From the NCBI GenBank assembly GCA_023262365.1, contig JALRBF010000270.1:1-8036 (forward strand): a DNA stretch of 8,036 bases. Reading direction: 5' to 3'. Numbering within the stretch: position 1 is the stretch's first letter; each line of letters begins with the position of its first letter. The notes under the pieces are model-generated. The model had not been told where the DNA came from. It saw only the letters and a program-made list of their open reading frames with translations, and searched no databases. The DNA is from Burkholderiaceae bacterium (GTDB lineage: Bacteria; Pseudomonadota; Gammaproteobacteria; Burkholderiales; Burkholderiaceae_C). The position numbers and the translations under genes were made by a program. Shown here one piece after another: positions 1 through 6,698 of the stretch.

Positions 1-1
1 A

Positions 2-211
2 CACGTCAAAATTCCGGTTGGGGTGGGCTTTGGCATCCGCGATGCCGCCAGTGCCTGCGCCGTCGGGCGCAGTGCCGACGCCGTGGTCATGGGCAGCCGC
101 CTGATTGAGCTGCTCGAGCACACGCCAGCGCCGCAGCAGGCGCACGCGCTGCGTGCCTTTTTGAGTGAAATCCGTGATGCGCTGGATGCCTTGCCCACGG
201 TAACGGCCTAA
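2..211 (+). CDS. trpA: Tryptophan synthase alpha subunit, C-terminal fragment (5' end outside window)
   Basis: The last 69 codons of trpA are visible, read in the frame starting at base 2 and ending with TAA at 209-211. The alpha subunit cleaves indole-3-glycerol phosphate to indole and glyceraldehyde 3-phosphate in the cytoplasm and passes indole to the TrpB beta subunit. The fragment opens with HVKIPVGVGFGIRDA, matching the conserved GFGI phosphate-binding loop near the end of the TIM barrel. It continues with ADAVVMGSRLIELLE, matching the conserved GS phosphate-binding turn and final helix. The catalytic Glu and Asp of the family lie upstream, outside the window. The GTG at 23 is an internal codon, not the start, because conserved sequence continues upstream of it. 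accD follows after 14 nt on the same strand, the usual Burkholderiales pairing, so the two are probably cotranscribed. Confidence 0.95.
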   Translation, partial: HVKIPVGVGFGIRDAASACAVGRSADAVVMGSRLIELLEHTPAPQQAHALRAFLSEIRDALDALPTVTA

Positions 212-214
212 ATT

Positions 215-220
215 GAGGAG
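215..220 (+). promoter_or_regulatory. Ribosome binding site of accD
   Basis: GAGGAG lies in the 14-nt trpA-accD gap, 5 nt before the ATG at 226. It fixes the accD start and allows efficient initiation just after trpA translation ends. Confidence 0.75.
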
Positions 221-225
221 TCGCG

Positions 226-1101
226 ATGTCATGGTTTGACAAGTTGCTGCCCGCGGGCATTACCCGCGCCAACGCTGGCGACAAACGCGGGGTGCCGCAA
301 GGCGTGTGGGCCAAGTGCGGCGGTTGCGACACGGTGCTGTACGGCACCGACTTAGAAAAGAACCTTCAGGTGTGCCCGCAATGCGGCCACCACCACCGCA
401 TAGGGGCAAGGGCCCGCCTTAATGCCTTACTTGACCCCGAAGGCCGCGAAGAAATGGGGCAAGAAGTGCGCCCCAGCGACGCGCTGAAATTTAAAGACAG
501 CCGCAAGTACCCCGAGAGACTCAAAGAAGCACTTAAGCAAACCAACGAAACCGACGCCCTGGTGGTAATGCGTGGCACCTGCGCGGGTGTGCCTGTGGTG
601 ATGGCGTGTTTTGAATTTGAGTTCATGGGCGGCAGCATGGGCAGCGTGGTGGGCGAACGGTTTGTGCGTGGTGTGGAGCGCGCCATCGAACAGCGCTGCG
701 CGTTTGTGTGCATCACCGCCAGCGGCGGCGCACGCATGCAAGAGGGCCTGTTGTCGCTGCTGCAAATGGCCAAAACCAACGCCGCCTTGGTGCGCTTGGC
801 CAAGCGGCGATTGCCCTACATCAGCGTGCTGACCGACCCCACCATGGGCGGCGTGAGCGCGGGCTTTGCCTTTATTGGCGACTTGGTGATTGCCGAGCCC
901 AAGGCGCTGATTGGCTTTGCCGGGCCGCGCGTGATTGAAAACACGGTGCGCGTGACGCTGCCGCCGGGGTTTCAACGCGCCGAGTTTTTGCTTGAAAAAG
1001 GCGCGGTTGACATGATTTGCGACCGCCGCGAGATGCGCCAAACGTTGGCACACGCGCTGGCCATGCTGACCCGGCAATCGGCTGAGGTGGTGACGGACTA
1101 A
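226..1101 (+). CDS. accD: Acetyl-CoA carboxylase carboxyltransferase, beta subunit
   Basis: This 291-residue protein is the beta subunit of the carboxyltransferase of acetyl-CoA carboxylase. With AccA it moves the carboxyl group from carboxybiotin on AccB to acetyl-CoA, giving malonyl-CoA, the first committed step of fatty acid synthesis. It is cytoplasmic. An N-terminal four-cysteine zinc ribbon is seen (C31, C34, C50, C53, spaced CxxC-15-CxxC). The crotonase-like carboxyltransferase domain follows, with [12 protein letters not shown] (135-146), SGGARMQEG (166-174), [11 protein letters not shown] (205-215) and [10 protein letters not shown] (231-240), which form the acyl-CoA pocket and oxyanion glycines in the family. 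The length is normal for the family. The ATG at 226 has a GAGGAG ribosome binding site at 215-220. Neighbours are trpA upstream and, unusually, nagZ tail to tail downstream with a 4-nt overlap. No folC follows on this strand. Confidence 0.98.
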   Translation: MSWFDKLLPAGITRANAGDKRGVPQGVWAKCGGCDTVLYGTDLEKNLQVCPQCGHHHRIGARARLNALLDPEGREEMGQEVRPSDALKFKDSRKYPERLKEALKQTNETDALVVMRGTCAGVPVVMACFEFEFMGGSMGSVVGERFVRGVERAIEQRCAFVCITASGGARMQEGLLSLLQMAKTNAALVRLAKRRLPYISVLTDPTMGGVSAGFAFIGDLVIAEPKALIGFAGPRVIENTVRVTLPPGFQRAEFLLEKGAVDMICDRREMRQTLAHALAMLTRQSAEVVTD

Positions 1102-2186
1102 CCGAGCGTGGCCAACATGGCCAAGGCTTGCTGATAGCGCGCGTCTTGCATCAACGCGTCCCAATCGAGCGCGGCTTGGCGCGGCAACAGGGCCTGGCGG
1201 CGCATTTCGCTGGCATCGCTGGGCTGCCAGCGACCACACGCCCATGCCGCGGCCATGCCCTCGATTAAATCGTCAATGGGCGCGCCGTGGTTGACCACCG
1301 ACTGGTTGCACAGCAGCACCAGGTCGCAGCCAGCCTGCAGCGCCGCCAACGCCGCCGTGGTGGTGTCCACCGCCACACCGTCAATAACGCGCGCGCCAGC
1401 CATGCTTAAGTCGTCGCTAAAAATCGCCCCGGTAAAGCCCAACTGCTGCCTTAGAATGTGCTGCAGCCACGTGCGCGAAAAGCCGGCGGCTCGCCCATCC
1501 ACCGCCGGGTAGACCACGTGGGCCGGCATCACGGCGGCCAAGGCGCTGCGCAAATGGCCATAAGGCATGGCGTCTTGGCGCAGCAAGGTGGCCAGGCTAC
1601 GCGGGTCAACCGGCTCAGCCACGTGCGAATCGGCTTGCGCGTAGCCATGCCCCGGAAAGTGTTTGCCACACGCGGCCATGCCCGCCTGCGCCAGGCCAAG
1701 CGCCAAAGCGCGCGCCAACGCCGTCACCACGCGCGGGTCGGCGTCAAACGCCCGATCGCCAATAACGGCGCTACGTCCATGGTCCAAATCCAGCACCGGG
1801 GTGAAGCTCAGGTCCACGCCGCAGGCCCGCAGCTCGGCGGCCAATACCAAACCGCAAGCCGTGGCCATGTCCATGGCCGCCAACGCTGAGGTGCCGGCTT
1901 GCCCTTGGGCACGGCGCCAGTGCGCACCCAATTGACGCATGGCGGGCAGCGGCGTGAAGCCGTCGGTTTGAAAACGCTGCACGCGCCCGCCCTCGTGGTC
2001 CACGGCAATCAAGGCGTCGGGCCGTGCCCGCTTGATGGACTGGCACAGCCGCGTCAGTTGGTGACGGCTGTGCCAGTTGCGCGCAAACAGGGTAACCCCG
2101 CCAACCAAGGGGTGGCGCAGTCGGTCGCGTTCGGGTGGCGTGAGCGTGGTGCCCGCCACGTCAATCAGTAAAGGCGCGTGCATCAT
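1098..2186 (-). CDS. nagZ: Beta-N-acetylhexosaminidase, glycoside hydrolase family 3 (peptidoglycan recycling)
   Basis: NagZ removes N-acetylglucosamine from GlcNAc-anhydroMurNAc muropeptides in the cytoplasm during peptidoglycan recycling; in some bacteria its products feed beta-lactamase induction. The 362 residues form a single family 3 TIM barrel. Visible motifs are [11 protein letters not shown] (62-72), GDRAF (143-147), KHFPGHG (175-181), the Asp-His pair D186/H188 in DSH that acts as general acid/base, and FSDDLSM (256-262), where D258 is the expected nucleophile. All key residues are present, and the length is close to the usual 340 or so. The start is not certain: two ATG codons stand side by side (2186 and 2183) and neither has a Shine-Dalgarno sequence, so initiation may depend on ribosomes arriving from acpS, 30 nt upstream. 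This is the last gene of the - strand unit, and its TAG stop overlaps the accD stop. Confidence 0.95.
   Translation of the reverse strand: MMHAPLLIDVAGTTLTPPERDRLRHPLVGGVTLFARNWHSRHQLTRLCQSIKRARPDALIAVDHEGGRVQRFQTDGFTPLPAMRQLGAHWRRAQGQAGTSALAAMDMATACGLVLAAELRACGVDLSFTPVLDLDHGRSAVIGDRAFDADPRVVTALARALALGLAQAGMAACGKHFPGHGYAQADSHVAEPVDPRSLATLLRQDAMPYGHLRSALAAVMPAHVVYPAVDGRAAGFSRTWLQHILRQQLGFTGAIFSDDLSMAGARVIDGVAVDTTTAALAALQAGCDLVLLCNQSVVNHGAPIDDLIEGMAAAWACGRWQPSDASEMRRQALLPRQAALDWDALMQDARYQQALAMLATLG
1109..1123. other. Small inverted repeat at the accD/nagZ convergence
   Basis: TGGCCA, a 3-nt loop and TGGCCA form a possible 6-bp hairpin 7 nt beyond the accD stop, inside the 3' end of nagZ (codons for AMLATLG). 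No T-run follows on either strand, so it does not look like an ordinary intrinsic terminator. It could be chance, since TGGCC is frequent in this GC-rich coding sequence. Confidence 0.3.
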
Positions 2187-2195
2187 AGGGGTCAG

Positions 2196-2207
2196 GTTTG
2201 ATCAAAC
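2196..2207. other. 12-bp perfect palindrome in the acpS-nagZ gap
   Basis: GTTTGATCAAAC is self-complementary and lies in the 30-nt gap between acpS and nagZ, the only gap in the - strand gene run. It is flanked by six A on the + strand (2208-2213), read as T6 before the palindrome on the - strand. It is noticeably AT-rich against its surroundings. It could be a protein-binding half-site pair or chance. As RNA it gives only a 4-bp stem, and the T-run lies on the wrong side for termination of the - strand transcript. Confidence 0.4.
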
Positions 2208-2216
2208 AAAAAAGGG

Positions 2217-2624
2217 TTAGGCGCTGGGTGCGGCCGCCACTTGCACCCACACCGTGGCGCTCACGTAGTCGGTCTCGTCGCTTACGCTGACCAGTGCGTG
2301 CCATTGGCGCTGGGCCATCCAGTCGGCCAAGGCACCATGCAAGCAAATGTATGGCGCGCCCGAAGGGTGGTTAAGAATTTCGCAGGCGCGCCACGTCATG
2401 GGCATGCGCATGCCCAACCCAATGGCTTTGCTAAATGCCTCTTTGGCGCTGAAGCGCGTGGCCAGGTAGCGCAACCCACGTTCGGGGTGGCGCTGGCAGC
2501 GCCGCTGCCACACCGTGATCTCGTTCGGGCCTAACACGCGTTGGCTAAAGCGCGCGCCGTGGCGTTCAAAGGTTGCACGTACGCGTCGCACGTCGCACAA
2601 GTCGGTGCCGATGCCCACGGTCAT
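2217..2624 (-). CDS. acpS: Holo-[acyl-carrier-protein] synthase (4'-phosphopantetheinyl transferase)
   Basis: AcpS transfers 4'-phosphopantetheine from coenzyme A to the serine of apo-acyl carrier protein, making it active for fatty acid synthesis in the cytoplasm. The 135-residue protein starts with [12 protein letters not shown] (4-15), whose D8 is an expected Mg2+ ligand. [12 protein letters not shown] (58-69) holds K61 and E62 of the family KEA signature, E62 being the second metal ligand. The C-terminal strand [15 protein letters not shown] corresponds to the VTLADE end of the E. coli enzyme. It is slightly longer than E. coli AcpS (126), mostly at the C-terminus. The ATG at 2624 overlaps the pdxJ stop as ATGA with no clear Shine-Dalgarno, so coupling to pdxJ is likely; pdxJ-acpS adjacency is common in proteobacteria. 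An 18-bp palindrome falls in its codons for GMRMPM (71-76). Confidence 0.96.
   Translation of the reverse strand: MTVGIGTDLCDVRRVRATFERHGARFSQRVLGPNEITVWQRRCQRHPERGLRYLATRFSAKEAFSKAIGLGMRMPMTWRACEILNHPSGAPYICLHGALADWMAQRQWHALVSVSDETDYVSATVWVQVAAAPSA
2399..2416. repeat. 18-bp perfect palindrome inside acpS
   Basis: TGGGCATGCGCATGCCCA is fully self-complementary and ends at mismatched bases on both sides. In RNA it can fold as a 7-bp stem (TGGGCAT/ATGCCCA) with a GCGC loop. It lies in acpS codons for GMRMPM just after the KEA signature. No T-run follows, so it is not a typical terminator. No known role is recognised. Confidence 0.6.
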
Positions 2625-3358
2625 GGGGTTAGCTCGCGCATGTAGGCGGCAACCGCCTCGGCCATGCCTAGCTGCAACGCATCGGCCACCAACGCGTGGC
2701 CAATTGACACCTCAATCACCCCGGGTACGTGGCGCAAAAACGGGTTGAGGTTATGCCGATTCAGGTCGTGTCCGGCGTTTACCCCCAGCCCCACGGCTTG
2801 CGCGGCTTGCGCGGCTTGCACAAAACGCGCGAGTTCGGCCTGCGCTGCATCGGGGCCCTGGGCAAAGGCCCGGGCGTACGACTCGGTGTACAACTCCACC
2901 CGCTGCACGCCCAAGCTGGCCACATCAGCCATGGCCGCGGCGTCGGCGTCCATAAACAAGCTGACGCGCACACCCCAATCGCGCAATTGGGCCACCAAGG
3001 GGCGCAGCACCGGTAAGTCGTCCGGCATGCGCCAGCCGTGGTCTGAGGTGGCTTGGTCCTGCGCATCGGGCACCAGGGTGCATTGGTGTGGCCGCACCGC
3101 CTCAACCAAAGGCATCAGGTTGTGCAAGGGGTTGCCCTCGATGTTGTACTCGGCTTGCGGCCAGGCTTTGAGCAGCGCGGCCAAATCCCACACATCTTGA
3201 CGCCGAATGTGGCGTTCGTCCGGACGCGGGTGAACCGTAATGCCGTGCGCCCCCGCTTGCAGCGCCACCGTGGCCAGCTCGCATACGTTGGGAATGGTTA
3301 AGTGGCGCGCGTTGCGCAGCCACGCCACTTTGTTGACGTTGACGGATAACCGCGTCAT
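2621..3358 (-). CDS. pdxJ: Pyridoxine 5'-phosphate synthase, non-canonical subtype
   Basis: PdxJ condenses 1-deoxy-D-xylulose 5-phosphate with 3-amino-2-oxopropyl phosphate to pyridoxine 5'-phosphate, the ring-closing step of the DXP-dependent vitamin B6 pathway. The 245-residue TIM barrel keeps the main catalytic residues: H43 in [12 protein letters not shown] (40-51), E74 in NIEG, and H197 in NAGHDL (194-199). N7, R18, R45, H50, T104 and G220-H221 also match E. coli substrate contacts. It differs from the common type: the VNIDH start is VNVNK, so the Asp-His pair (E. coli 11-12) becomes N9-K10; the Gly after the last catalytic His is D198; and about four residues are added between H43 and E74. 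From memory this pattern occurs in Bacteroidota, xanthomonads and Comamonadaceae. The start has a strong AGGAGGT at 3365-3371, and the ATG overlaps the recO stop by 4 nt. Confidence 0.95.
   Translation of the reverse strand: MTRLSVNVNKVAWLRNARHLTIPNVCELATVALQAGAHGITVHPRPDERHIRRQDVWDLAALLKAWPQAEYNIEGNPLHNLMPLVEAVRPHQCTLVPDAQDQATSDHGWRMPDDLPVLRPLVAQLRDWGVRVSLFMDADAAAMADVASLGVQRVELYTESYARAFAQGPDAAQAELARFVQAAQAAQAVGLGVNAGHDLNRHNLNPFLRHVPGVIEVSIGHALVADALQLGMAEAVAAYMRELTP
2794..2820. repeat. Three tandem copies of a 9-bp unit inside pdxJ
   Basis: The unit CGGCTTGCG occurs three times in a row, the third copy differing in its last base. On the coding strand it gives QAA-QAA-QAV (residues 181-189), in the helix before the NAGH motif. 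The 9-nt period keeps the frame, so copy-number change would lengthen or shorten this helix by three residues. It probably arose by slippage in alanine-rich coding sequence. Confidence 0.6.
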
Positions 3359-4134
3359 GACGAGACCTCCTCGGTGGCGTCAACCCGACGCGAGGCCGGG
3401 CTCATTTGCTGCGCCTGGGTCCACATTTGGCGGGTAGAAAAATGCGCCAGCCCGCTGTGGTGCTGCAACAAGGGCCGCACCACTTGGCGCAGCGTGGCGT
3501 CAAGCGCAGCACAAGTCACACAAAGCGTTTGCCAATCGGCCTGCATGGCATCGCGCAGCGCCAGCCACTCGCGCCCCGCCAACCCTGGTGTTTGATCGCT
3601 GGCCTCGACCAGTCCCAACTCGGGCTGCAGGCGGTAGCGCAGCAAGGGCTGCACCTCGGCCAGCGTGGCCCCTTGCTGCGACAGCAGCGGCAACACCCCC
3701 ATGGCCTGCAACAACTTAAGCTCAAACGCGCGCAGCACCGCCCCAGGCGCGTTCACCCGCGGCAGCGCCGCCACCGCCTGCTCGTAAACCGCATACAGAC
3801 CGGGGTAGGGATCGTCCCGCGCCAATAAGCGCAACACCAGCTCGTTAAGGTAAAACCCCGCCAGCAGCGGCTCACCGCGCGGCATCACATGGCCACCGCT
3901 CCAGTGGGCTGAGGTTAGGGTGCGCACCTCGGCGTCTCCGCTGTAGGCCAGTAACAACGGCTGCAGCGGCAGCAGCACCGCACGCAACTGCGAGGCCGGG
4001 CGCTTAACACCCTTGGCCACCAACGCCACGCGGCCGTGATCGCGGGTAAAGACTTCAACAATGGCGCTGTGCTCGCTCCAGTCGTACCGGTGCAGCACGT
4101 AGCCGGGTTGGTCTAGCACACGGGCCCTGGCCAT
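3355..4134 (-). CDS. recO: DNA repair protein RecO
   Basis: RecO works with RecR (and RecF) to load RecA on SSB-coated single-stranded DNA and to anneal strands during gap repair. The protein is 259 residues from the ATG at 4134. Residues 5-80 fit the N-terminal OB fold (GYVLHRYDWSEHSAIVEVFT, then GRVALVAKGVKRP). A helical domain follows, with GFYLNELVLRLL (93-104), DPYPGLYAVYE (108-118) and RAFELKLLQAMG (135-146), all typical of RecO. It has no four-cysteine zinc cluster in the C-terminal half, as is common in proteobacterial RecO. A GTG directly before the ATG (4137) could also initiate. I prefer the ATG, which overlaps the era stop as TGATG. There is no strong Shine-Dalgarno, so it is probably coupled to era. 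The rnc-era-recO order is widely conserved. Confidence 0.95.
   Translation of the reverse strand: MARARVLDQPGYVLHRYDWSEHSAIVEVFTRDHGRVALVAKGVKRPASQLRAVLLPLQPLLLAYSGDAEVRTLTSAHWSGGHVMPRGEPLLAGFYLNELVLRLLARDDPYPGLYAVYEQAVAALPRVNAPGAVLRAFELKLLQAMGVLPLLSQQGATLAEVQPLLRYRLQPELGLVEASDQTPGLAGREWLALRDAMQADWQTLCVTCAALDATLRQVVRPLLQHHSGLAHFSTRQMWTQAQQMSPASRRVDATEEVSS
3365..3371 (-). promoter_or_regulatory. Ribosome binding site of pdxJ inside recO
   Basis: On the coding strand AGGAGGT ends 6 nt before the pdxJ ATG (AGGAGG ends 7 nt before it), a near-perfect anti-16S match. It sits in the recO codons for EEVSS and suggests pdxJ is translated strongly in its own right rather than only by coupling. Confidence 0.8.
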
Positions 4135-5030
4135 CACTCGTACCCAAAACTGCGCACGCGCGCCTCGTTGTCGTGCCAGCCCGAGCGCACCTTAACCCAC
4201 AGCTGCAAAAACACCTTGCCGTCAAACAGGCGCTCAAGTTCTTGCCTGGCCTCGGTGCCAATGCGCTTGAGGCGTTCGCCCGCGGCACCTATCACCATGC
4301 CCTTGTGCCCCTCGCGCTCGACAACAATGGTGGCGGCGATTCGGCGCATGCTACCTTCGAGTTTGAATTCGTCAATCACAACGGTGGAGGTGTAAGGCAA
4401 CTCGTCACCCGTGAGACGAAAGAGTTTTTCACGCACCATTTCAGAGGCCAAAAAGCGCTCGCTGCGGTCGGTGAGGTCGTCGGCCTCAAACAACCACGGC
4501 TGCTCGGGCAGCAAAGGGCCACAGAGCTTGAGCACGGTTTGAATATCGGCGGGTTTTTTGGCCGACATGGGCAACACATGCACAAAGTCAAAACGGCTTT
4601 GCATGTCGCGCAACCACGGCAACAAGTCGGCGCGACGGTGCACCTTGTCGAGCTTGTTGGCCACCAGCAGCGTGGGAATGGCGGGGTCGAGTAAATCAAG
4701 CACCTTGGCATCGGCCAAGTCAAAGCGCCCCGCCTGCACCACAAACAACACCGCGTCCACGCCGCCCAAGACGGCGGTTACGGTGCGGTTGAGCGTGCGG
4801 TTCAAGGCGTTGGCGTGGCGCGTTTGAAAACCCGGTGTGTCAACAAAAACAAACTGGGCCTCGCCCTCGGTGCGCACCCCCTGCAACTGATGGCGGGTGG
4901 TTTGTGCCTTACGCGAGGTGATGCTGAGCTTTTGCCCGATCAAGGCATTGAGTAAGGTGGACTTGCCGACGTTGGGTTGCCCCACGATGGCCAAGCGCCC
5001 GCACCGCAGGGGTACCGCCGGCTCAGTCAT
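4134..5030 (-). CDS. era: GTPase Era (ribosome small-subunit assembly)
   Basis: Era is a GTPase that binds the 3' end of 16S rRNA through a KH domain and acts in 30S maturation and cell-cycle control at the cytoplasmic face of the membrane. The 298 residues match the usual length (301 in E. coli). The G domain shows the P-loop GQPNVGKS (17-24), DTPG (64-67), NKLD (125-128) and SAKK (156-159). The switch region [10 protein letters not shown] (39-48) is typical. The C-terminal KH domain holds [12 protein letters not shown] (247-258) with its GxxG loop. The reading frame stays open upstream to 5303, but family similarity begins at the ATG at 5030. That ATG has GGAG 7 nt upstream (5038-5041) and overlaps the end of rnc by 8 nt. 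Confidence 0.97.
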   Translation of the reverse strand: MTEPAVPLRCGRLAIVGQPNVGKSTLLNALIGQKLSITSRKAQTTRHQLQGVRTEGEAQFVFVDTPGFQTRHANALNRTLNRTVTAVLGGVDAVLFVVQAGRFDLADAKVLDLLDPAIPTLLVANKLDKVHRRADLLPWLRDMQSRFDFVHVLPMSAKKPADIQTVLKLCGPLLPEQPWLFEADDLTDRSERFLASEMVREKLFRLTGDELPYTSTVVIDEFKLEGSMRRIAATIVVEREGHKGMVIGAAGERLKRIGTEARQELERLFDGKVFLQLWVKVRSGWHDNEARVRSFGYE

Positions 5031-5727
5031 GCCCGGGCTCCGGCGCATCCAGCAGTTGCTCAAGCAGCATGGACGCCGCGGCCTGCTCGGCGGCCCGGCG
5101 CGACGGGCCCAAGCCGGTGCCGCATCGGGTGTCGTCACCAAGCTGACATGCCACCTCAAATTGTTGCTGATGCGCCAAACCGTGCGTGGCCACCACCTCG
5201 TACTTGGGCAACCCACGCCCGCGGGCTTGCAGCCACTCTTGCAACGCGGTTTTGGCGTCTTTGCCAAATGTTTGGGCGCTACTGGCAAAGTCGATGTTGG
5301 CAAACCAGCCAGCGGCCACGCGCTGCGCGGCGGTTGCTCCCTGGTCTAAATACACCGCGCCCAGCAACGCCTCTAAGGCGTCAGCCAACAGCGAGGGACG
5401 CTGGCGCCCGCCCGAGCGCGCCTCACCCTCGCTTAGCACCAAGCACGCCGGCACACCCAGTTGATGCGCCAGTTGCGCCAGCGTTTCTTGACGCACCAGG
5501 TGCGCACGCACGCGAGACAAATCGCCTTCGCTCATGCTTTGGCAGCGCTGGTAAAGCAAATCGGCCACCGCCAAATTCAGCACCGCATCGCCCAAAAACT
5601 CGAGGCGTTCGTTGTGCTTGGGCCCGCTGCTGCGGTGGCGTAGCGCTTGGTGCAGCAACGCCTCGTTGTGCCATGGCACGCCCAGGGCTTGACGCAATTG
5701 CGCCAAGGCCTGCGCCGGGGGTTTCAC
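5023..5727 (-). CDS. rnc: Ribonuclease III
   Basis: RNase III cleaves double-stranded RNA in the cytoplasm, processing the rRNA precursor and some mRNAs and small RNA duplexes. The 234-residue protein has the signature [12 protein letters not shown] (39-50), with acidic metal ligands E40, E43 and D47, and the second catalytic site D116 and E119 in [16 protein letters not shown] (113-128). A C-terminal double-stranded RNA binding domain runs from about residue 156, with [12 protein letters not shown] at its start and [10 protein letters not shown] (209-218) near its end. The length is normal (226 in E. coli). The start is GTG at 5727, overlapping the lepB stop as GTGA, with GGAGG 6 nt upstream. 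Because it starts inside lepB there is no separate leader, unlike E. coli, where RNase III cuts its own 5' leader. Confidence 0.97.
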   Translation of the reverse strand: MKPPAQALAQLRQALGVPWHNEALLHQALRHRSSGPKHNERLEFLGDAVLNLAVADLLYQRCQSMSEGDLSRVRAHLVRQETLAQLAHQLGVPACLVLSEGEARSGGRQRPSLLADALEALLGAVYLDQGATAAQRVAAGWFANIDFASSAQTFGKDAKTALQEWLQARGRGLPKYEVVATHGLAHQQQFEVACQLGDDTRCGTGLGPSRRAAEQAAASMLLEQLLDAPEPGHD

Positions 5728-6698
5728 TGCACGCCTCCGATGCGACTGAGGTCGCCAAAATTCATCCAGATAAAAAAGGCTTTGCCCACCAGGTGGTCGC
5801 GCGGCACAAAGCCCCAGTAGCGCGAATCCAGCGAGTTGTCGCGGTTGTCACCCATGACAAAGTACCGATCGACGGGCACCTTGCAGCTGACCCCATCGAC
5901 AAAATACTGGCACTGGTCGCGCTGGGGAAAACGGTCAACACCAGCCAAAAACGCGGGGCGGTCGGCATCGTTGAGCACCTGGTGCGACACGCCGCCGAGT
6001 TGCTCGACAAACAGGTTGCTGTAGCGCATGTTGCCTTTGTCCAGATACTGGCCTTGCGCCGTTTTGGCAACCGGCTGACCGTTGACGGTGAGCGATTTGT
6101 TGCGATACGTTACCGTGTCACCCGGCACACCCACCACCCGCTTAATGTAGTCTAGGCTTGGCTGGGGTGGGTAGCGAAACACCACCATGTCGCCGCGCGC
6201 TGGCCGCTGATTGGGTACCAACTCCACATCAAACACCGGCAGGCGTAAGCCGTACGTGAACTTGTTGACCAAAATCAGGTCGCCCACGTGCAAAGTAGGA
6301 ATCATGGAGCCCGAAGGAATGCGAAACGGCTCAACCACAAACGAGCGCAACACAAACACCACCAGAAGCACCGGAAACAAGCCGGCGGTCCAGTCGAGCC
6401 ACCACGGCTGGCGCAGCCACTGCCCGGCCTCGGGCGCGGGCTGCGCGTCGGCCACCACACCGGCGCGGGCCGCGCTTTGTTGGCGCGCCTGCCACTGCGC
6501 CACGGCCTGGGCCAAGGCACGCTGGCGTTGCGGCAAAAACAGCAGTTTTTCGGCCACCCAATAGCCACCACAAACCAGCACAGCCAGCATCAGCACCGCG
6601 GCAAAGTCGCCCACCAGCCAACCCACGTACCACGCGGCCAAATACGCCACCAAGGCGGCAAGCAACACCGCCGTGACGGCAGCCATGGTCTTTTGCAT
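5724..6698 (-). CDS. lepB: Signal peptidase I with extended N-terminal membrane anchor
   Basis: Signal peptidase I removes signal peptides from exported proteins at the outer face of the inner membrane. From the ATG at 6698 the protein has 324 residues. The nucleophile S131 is in IPSGSMIPTL, the general base K186 in DYIKRVVGVPGD, and the late signature GDNRDNSLDSRYWG lies at 283-296. Hydrophobic stretches at about 4-24, 32-54 and 105-121 suggest three membrane passes, with the last just before the catalytic domain and a charged linker after the second. E. coli and Burkholderia-type enzymes have two or so. Cysteines 263 and 272 could form a disulfide in the periplasmic domain, as remembered in other betaproteobacterial LepB. 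A TTG at 6701 is also in frame, but only 1 nt from the GGAGG; the ATG is 4 nt from it and overlaps the lepA stop as TGATG. lepA-lepB adjacency is widely conserved. Confidence 0.96.
   Translation of the reverse strand: MQKTMAAVTAVLLAALVAYLAAWYVGWLVGDFAAVLMLAVLVCGGYWVAEKLLFLPQRQRALAQAVAQWQARQQSAARAGVVADAQPAPEAGQWLRQPWWLDWTAGLFPVLLVVFVLRSFVVEPFRIPSGSMIPTLHVGDLILVNKFTYGLRLPVFDVELVPNQRPARGDMVVFRYPPQPSLDYIKRVVGVPGDTVTYRNKSLTVNGQPVAKTAQGQYLDKGNMRYSNLFVEQLGGVSHQVLNDADRPAFLAGVDRFPQRDQCQYFVDGVSCKVPVDRYFVMGDNRDNSLDSRYWGFVPRDHLVGKAFFIWMNFGDLSRIGGVQ
5734..5738 (-). promoter_or_regulatory. Ribosome binding site deciding the GTG start of rnc
   Basis: GGAGG on the coding strand lies 6 nt before the GTG at 5727, within the lepB codons for RIGG. 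It supports the GTG start over any ATG further inside rnc. Confidence 0.75.

Noticed and set aside
23..211. A separate 62-residue gene starting at GTG 23
   Set aside because: Conserved TrpA sequence continues in frame upstream to the window edge, so this is the tail of trpA.
427..1245. A 272-codon open frame on the - strand opposite accD and running into nagZ
   Set aside because: The translation is compositionally odd (Ala, His, Arg), matches no family, and is antisense to accD, whose zinc ribbon and carboxyltransferase motifs are intact.
2196..2213. Intrinsic terminator between acpS and nagZ
   Set aside because: The palindrome gives only a 4-bp AT-rich stem, and on the - strand the T-run precedes it instead of following it. 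For + strand transcription it is followed by A rather than T.
5031..5303. N-terminal extension of Era upstream of the ATG at 5030
   Set aside because: The added 91 residues overlap rnc in another frame and resemble no Era sequence; Era similarity and the GGAG signal start at 5030.
4977..6155. A 392-codon open frame on the + strand opposite era, rnc and lepB
   Set aside because: It lies wholly antisense to three well-identified genes, its translation is rich in Ala, Arg, Pro and His without family motifs, and it has no convincing ribosome binding site. Long antisense frames are expected opposite GC-rich coding sequence.
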